Assembly (NCBI GenBank): GCA_050303615.1
Contig: JBNLCC010000129.1
Location: 28,483 to 92,482 of the forward strand
Reading direction: 5' to 3'
From: CAZDXJ01 sp050303615
Lineage (GTDB): Bacteria; Pseudomonadota; Gammaproteobacteria; Methylococcales; Methylomonadaceae
DNA length: 64,000 nucleotides
The stretch's first letter is position 1. Each line of letters opens with the position of its first letter. Below the pieces are notes generated by a model. That model ran no database searches. It was not told the origin of the DNA and saw only the letters and a program-made list of their open reading frames with translations. The position numbers and the translations under genes are program-made. Positions 60,300 through 64,000 of this stretch are shown in pieces.

Positions 60300-61925
60300 T
60301 TAATACCCCCAGCCGCTGGAACCGAACGTGTCGATAAAAAAGAACTGCAAAATCGGATAGCCGAAAGCGACGAACATAAAACCGGCTATCACCACGTTCC
60401 ACAATTTGAAGCCATTAAGCAATTCCGGTAGCGAGATCACCGGTTGCACAGGGGTGGCGTATTCAACTTCGCCTGTGAAAACTTCGGCTTGCTTATTCCA
60501 CTGGGTCATTGCCAGATTGTAAATGAGCAAACAGGCGGAACCCAGCAAAATCAAACCGCCGACAATCATCGCCAGTTCATAAGGATCCCAACTTAACGTC
60601 AACAAATTGTTATACACGACGCTGGAAATACGCCGGGGCTGACCCAGCAGCCCCAGTATGTGCCAGGGCGTGGTGAGGATAATCATGCCGATGAACCAAG
60701 TCCAGAGCTGCAGCAGCGCCATACGGGGTGAAAACAACACCTTGCCGCATAGAATCGGCCACAGATAATAGGCGATTGCAAAATACATAATCACCGTGGT
60801 ACCGCCGAAAATCAGATGAAAATGGCCCGGCACCCAGGCGGTGTTATGCACCATGGTATTCATTGCGTAACTGGCATTGACCAACCCGCCGAAACCGCCG
60901 AAAACCAGCATCAATAACGATAAAATGACGGCCAGCACCATCGGGTTGGTCCAGGGTAGGGTGCCGATCCAGCCAAACAGGCCACGGCCGCCGCGCAACC
61001 GTCCGGCAATCTCCAAAGACGCGATGACGGTGAAACCGGTGATAAAGGTCGGCAAGGTGACAATAAAAGTACCGATACCGTGTAATAATTTCCAGCCGCC
61101 GCCTTGTTCCGGATCCATGTATAAATGGTGAAAACCGATCGGTAAACTGAACACCACCAGTAAAATAAAAGATGCGCGCGCCATTTCATCACTGAACAAG
61201 TAACTGCCGGCCTGTTTCGGCACAAACACATAGAATGCGGTATAGGCGGGAATCAACCAGAAATACACGATCGGGTGCAATGTCCAGGCAAACAGTGTTC
61301 TCGACAGTCCGGGATCGATCGTATCGGTCCAGCCCAAAGACCAGGGGATCAACTGGAACAAAGCTTCCATTCCGACACCGGCGCTGGTCCACAGCCATAA
61401 CAGGGCGTTGCCGGAGGTGGCAAACATCGCCAACGGCACCGGTTTACCCGGATTTTCCCGCTTCCAACGGTACATCATCACGATCATGATGGCGCACCAA
61501 CACCAGGAACCGGCAACCGTTAATGTCGCCCCGATATAAAACAGATAATGCGCCTGGATTGGCGGATAGAAGGTATAGAGTACCGAAGCGTAACCGCTCA
61601 ACAGCGGCAGCGCCGCCAATACTGTTCCGAATAGCGAGGTCGCGAAACCTACCCAGGCCAGCGATTTGTTCCATACCGGCCGGTTCAGGGCGGTGGCGGC
61701 AGTGTAATAACCGAAACCCATAATAAAAAACGTGGTCAACACAAATGCCATTAGCACCCCGTGGCTGCTGACCGATGCGAAATATACCGCCGGCGACTGA
61801 ATTGCCTCGATAAAACCGCTACGTTCCAGAACCTGAAATTCGCCCATGAAGCAAGCCAGAATGAAAGCGGTCAACGCGACCCACATATGGCTCAACGCCA
61901 GTTTTTTTTCCGCTGCATTATTCAT
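60300..61925 (-). CDS. cbaA: ba3-type cytochrome c oxidase subunit I
   Basis: From the ATG at 61925 the protein has 541 residues and about 13 helices, matching the type B haem-copper oxidases: SSHGVLMAFVLTTFF (low-spin haem His), WTLHPIVYFWLIPAY (CuB His and the cross-linked Tyr), PIGFHHLYMDPE (CuB His pair), and VHNTAWVPGHFHLIFGG (haem a3 and b His). EIAGRLRGGRGLFGW is typical of Thermus-type CbaA. The proton path lacks the D-channel of A-type enzymes. The start codon overlaps the subunit II stop by 8 nt. It reduces O2 to water with electrons from cytochrome c. Confidence 0.93.
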   Translation of the reverse strand: MNNAAEKKLALSHMWVALTAFILACFMGEFQVLERSGFIEAIQSPAVYFASVSSHGVLMAFVLTTFFIMGFGYYTAATALNRPVWNKSLAWVGFATSLFGTVLAALPLLSGYASVLYTFYPPIQAHYLFYIGATLTVAGSWCWCAIMIVMMYRWKRENPGKPVPLAMFATSGNALLWLWTSAGVGMEALFQLIPWSLGWTDTIDPGLSRTLFAWTLHPIVYFWLIPAYTAFYVFVPKQAGSYLFSDEMARASFILLVVFSLPIGFHHLYMDPEQGGGWKLLHGIGTFIVTLPTFITGFTVIASLEIAGRLRGGRGLFGWIGTLPWTNPMVLAVILSLLMLVFGGFGGLVNASYAMNTMVHNTAWVPGHFHLIFGGTTVIMYFAIAYYLWPILCGKVLFSPRMALLQLWTWFIGMIILTTPWHILGLLGQPRRISSVVYNNLLTLSWDPYELAMIVGGLILLGSACLLIYNLAMTQWNKQAEVFTGEVEYATPVQPVISLPELLNGFKLWNVVIAGFMFVAFGYPILQFFFIDTFGSSGWGY

Positions 61926-62466
61926 CGTCGGACTCCTCTTGATTTGCGTCAAGCTTTTCTCGCTCTTCGCCCGGCGCATTCCAGTCCTCCTTGGCAACCA
62001 CGGTAACCTTACTCCACATATGATCATGCCCCAACCCGCAGTATTCATTACACAGCATCGGGTAATCACCCGGCTTGGGCAGTATCGTATGCACTTCTGA
62101 CACATAACCGGGCACGATCATGGTGCTTAAATTGGTCATCGGCATATGAATGCCGTGCAGCACGTCGATGCTGGCCCAGCGGAATGTCAATTTGGTTTCG
62201 GCCGGTACCGTAATATGTTTTGGGAAAAAGCCGTAACGTCCCGCCACCATACGTACCATAATGCTGCCGTCGGCATTGCCCTGCACGCCCAGGTTATCTT
62301 CAGCAAACTCTTCGGATAGATGCAGGCGTGCCGAATCGATGGTTTCGACGTTACTCGGCGCATTGATGCCGTGCACGAGCGAGTCAAACAGAATAATGGC
62401 GACAAACAGAGCGGATATCGCCAATGCCACAAAGGCCCATTTTTTTTCTAGCGGATCAATATGCAT
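61918..62466 (-). CDS. cbaB: ba3-type cytochrome c oxidase subunit II (CuA)
   Basis: From the ATG at 62466 the protein has 182 residues: one anchor helix (WAFVALAISALFVAIILFDSL) and a periplasmic cupredoxin domain. The CuA site is CNEYCGLGHDHM near 143-154 with the second His ligand in IDVLHGIHMP near 110. Type B enzymes have the single-helix subunit II seen here. The acidic tail (EKLDANQEESDDE) is unusual. It lies between the small helix protein and cbaA, in the same operon. Confidence 0.92.
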   Translation of the reverse strand: MHIDPLEKKWAFVALAISALFVAIILFDSLVHGINAPSNVETIDSARLHLSEEFAEDNLGVQGNADGSIMVRMVAGRYGFFPKHITVPAETKLTFRWASIDVLHGIHMPMTNLSTMIVPGYVSEVHTILPKPGDYPMLCNEYCGLGHDHMWSKVTVVAKEDWNAPGEEREKLDANQEESDDE

Positions 62467-62474
62467 GGCGGGCC

Positions 62475-62627
62475 TCAATCGACAAACCCGCGGGGTAGGA
62501 ATACCCCGTAGTAGAGAAACAACCAGGCAACGACAAAACCGATACCGACGGTCAACATCAATGCCCAAGTGCCGACAGGCGGACTTTCAATAATGCGTTT
62601 TCGTTCTTCTTCGCTTAAATGCTTCAT
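62475..62627 (-). CDS. Small single-helix subunit of the ba3-type oxidase (IIa-like)
   Basis: A 50-residue frame with GGAAG 8 nt before the ATG lies 8 nt upstream of the subunit II start. One helix (WALMLTVGIGFVVAWLFLYY) is flanked by a charged N-terminus (MKHLSEEERKRIIESPPVG) and PRGFVD. In Thermus the cbaD gene, encoding the 34-residue IIa subunit, sits in the same place, so I infer an equivalent role. No longer upstream start matches. Confidence 0.75.
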   Translation of the reverse strand: MKHLSEEERKRIIESPPVGTWALMLTVGIGFVVAWLFLYYGVFLPRGFVD

Positions 62628-62764
62628 TCTGCTTCCCCCCTTAAATATGACAAAGTCTTCAGCCGGTCCGAATGAACAGCGTGATGCGGAAAACGGCCTG
62701 TGCTTGGCGGTCAACGCATGACCCACCAACTATAACCAACGCAGACGAATATGGATTTAATTGG

Positions 62765-62793
62765 ACTATATTATTATATTCTTATGCAGTCAA
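62765..62793 (-). promoter_or_regulatory. Sigma70 promoter of the ba3 oxidase operon
   Basis: On the minus strand TTGACT, a 17-nt spacer and TATAGT match the consensus at 5 of 6 positions each. Transcription would start near 62758, leaving a leader of about 130 nt before the small-subunit gene. The surrounding sequence is strongly A+T-rich. Confidence 0.6.
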
Positions 62794-63097
62794 GATATGA
62801 TTGTAATATAGTACGAACGAAGTTTGAGCTTAAAATGTCTCCTGGTTCGTGTCAATAAACTTCAATCGGAACAATTGCGTTCGGTCGTTTGTGAGAACGT
62901 TGTGGGCCGGCACCGAACGGGGGAGGATGAGGCGCGGCGGCATGACCGCAGCATGGCCGGAGCTATTGCTTCCGCCGGGGAGAATAAAGACATGCCGCTG
63001 TTTATGGACGATGCCGAGCGAATTTTTGTTTGCGGGATAATTTCTTTTTAGTTAGGCGCGGCTGCCAGTCTTCATTATTCCGAAATAAATCCCACGT
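62794..63097. other. Intergenic region upstream of the oxidase promoter
   Basis: About 300 bases. No supported gene; a plus-strand frame of 75 codons has no ribosome binding site or recognisable motif. Nothing else stands out. Confidence 0.5.
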
Positions 63098-63577
63098 TTA
63101 TTCAGGAGCGAATTTTAACTGTGTGCCATGCCGGCTTCTAAATGCCTGCCATTCCAAATCCTGTTGTTTTATGTGATCGTCTATGTTTTCCGGTTGTAAT
63201 TCTTGCATTGGTAACAGTTGGCTGGTCTTGCCAAAAATGCTAGCTATGATCGTTTCGCCCACCTTAGGCTTGTAGTGGGTGCTTTCCCAATGCCAGTAGG
63301 GTGCCACTCCTGATCTGATTTTTCGCAACAACGGTTCGGCCGTGACGTCGTTTATCCCGGAAAAGTCCAGCAACCTTATTTTGCAGGGCATTTTGTCCAG
63401 CATCAACGTCACTGACTTTTTCCATTGTAGGTAGGTTTGCCAGTGGTCCGAGGTGCTAAACAGCTCATATGCCGGGGAATGCCGCAGATCTTTTTTTTGA
63501 CGACCGGGGTGAAGAAAAAAAAATAATGAACGATAAATGAGTTGTAGCGAATGCATTGCATCCCATGTTTGATGCAT
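63098..63577 (-). CDS. Hypothetical protein, possibly the C-terminal part of a larger family
   Basis: The 159-residue frame begins with a short hydrophobic stretch (RSLFFFLHPGRQKKDL) that is not a good signal peptide. The part IRLLDFSGINDVTAEPLLRK near 83-102 followed by WHWESTHYKPKVGETIIASIF resembles the end of a bacterial extracellular protein group I remember only by its D-F-S-G-x-N and W-x-S-x-H-Y-x-K-x-G patterns. If that is right, the N-terminal part is lost and this is a remnant. No partner or promoter is apparent. Confidence 0.45.
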   Translation of the reverse strand: MHQTWDAMHSLQLIYRSLFFFLHPGRQKKDLRHSPAYELFSTSDHWQTYLQWKKSVTLMLDKMPCKIRLLDFSGINDVTAEPLLRKIRSGVAPYWHWESTHYKPKVGETIIASIFGKTSQLLPMQELQPENIDDHIKQQDLEWQAFRSRHGTQLKFAPE

Positions 63578-63627
63578 TCGATAGAGTGCGTCGCCGTATT
63601 TTGCTGTACGGTGATTATAACCGCGAC

Positions 63628-63648
63628 CGGGCGACCAACGGTCGCCCG
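63628..63648 (-). terminator. Candidate hairpin terminator of the DUF1501 gene
   Basis: CGGGCGACC and GGTCGCCCG form a perfect 9-bp G+C-rich stem around AAC, about 20 nt after the DUF1501 stop on the minus strand. The T run behind it is weak. Confidence 0.5.
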
Positions 63649-63669
63649 ATTACGGGAAAGGGGAGGTGA

Positions 63670-64000
63670 TCAGGCCAAAATCAGGTTCAGCCCGGCATAA
63701 CTATGCCCGGGCAGCAGCGTGGCAAGCTCGGCGGTGCTGTGGTTGAAATGATTCACCAGGATGTCGCCCATAATGTCGCGGTAATCGACGGTATACTGCA
63801 GATAGCGGCCGCGGGCCAGTTGCGTATCGGCGAGGCCCGGCCACTGTCCGTAAATGCCGCCGTTGACATTGGGGCCGAGCATGAACCAGGCGCTGGCATC
63901 GCCGTGATCGGTGCCGCCGCTGCCGTTTTCCTTGGCGGTGCGCCCGAACTCGGTCATCGTCAGGATGATGACGTTATCCATTTGACTGCCCAGGTCGGTA
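63670..64000 (-). CDS. DUF1501 protein, C-terminal end (cut by window edge)
   Basis: About 110 C-terminal residues are visible; the frame is open to the right edge. VIILTMTEFGRTAKENGSGG followed by TDHGDASAWFMLGP is the alkaline-phosphatase-fold signature of DUF1501 proteins, which are often secreted by the twin-arginine path and coded beside DUF1800 genes. The stop lies just before a strong hairpin. The rest, including any signal, is outside the window. Confidence 0.85.
   Translation of the reverse strand, partial: TDLGSQMDNVIILTMTEFGRTAKENGSGGTDHGDASAWFMLGPNVNGGIYGQWPGLADTQLARGRYLQYTVDYRDIMGDILVNHFNHSTAELATLLPGHSYAGLNLILA

Noticed and set aside
62824..63051. 75-codon plus-strand frame upstream of the oxidase operon
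   Set aside because: No ribosome binding site or domain; it sits opposite the promoter region of the oxidase operon.

Overview
The window looks like a chromosomal segment of a gammaproteobacterium. The mix of genes fits the aerobic methanotroph group (Methylococcales): AcnB, pyruvate phosphate dikinase, a lone SoxB, a large heptaheme cytochrome, a ba3-type oxidase and many small palindromic intergenic repeats. This assignment is an inference, because no pmo, mxa or 16S gene is present. No tRNA, rRNA or CRISPR array was seen.

Layout. Positions 1-10400 (minus strand) hold a four-gene cluster of very large proteins without signal peptides: a 1262-residue protein with fibronectin-type-III-like repeats, two tandem paralogous proteins with zinc-protease motifs (HExxH plus a downstream EGW), and the first 504 residues of a repetitive beta-structured protein that runs off the left edge. 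I know of no described system with this composition. Positions 10800-14700 hold an APC-type permease, a secreted phosphoesterase and a methyltransferase.

Positions 14900-23450 are an accessory island, visibly richer in A+T in places. It has a SLOG-domain protein overlapping a membrane-anchored pentapeptide-repeat protein, a decayed REP-associated transposase between 42-bp inverted repeats, small stress-type genes (DUF1801, DUF1059, YdeI families), several gene fragments, and a membrane protein overlapping an ABC/SMC-like ATPase. The two overlapping pairs are the best candidates for undescribed signalling or defence modules. After it come a cold-shock protein and a glycan pair (GT25 glycosyltransferase, O-antigen ligase).

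Positions 25700-36400 carry two RND efflux operons facing each other: a TetR-OMF-MFP-RND operon (plus) and an HME-type permease with its adaptor (minus). Positions 36500-50600 hold housekeeping and regulatory genes: gcvH, dgkA, a PfkB kinase, mazG, a RegBA-like redox two-component system, a ZIP transporter, soxB, ppdK, a nucleotidyltransferase whose HEPN partner has been cut to 31 residues, and a histone-deacetylase-like hydrolase. Two clusters of perfect DnaA boxes lie in this part.

Positions 50600-64000 hold acnB, a cation/proton antiporter, a TlpA-like thioredoxin overlapping tail to tail with a parvulin-type foldase, a heptaheme cytochrome, a ba3-type oxidase operon (small subunit, subunit II, subunit I, diheme cytochrome c) behind a strong sigma70-like promoter, and the end of a DUF1501 protein cut by the right edge.
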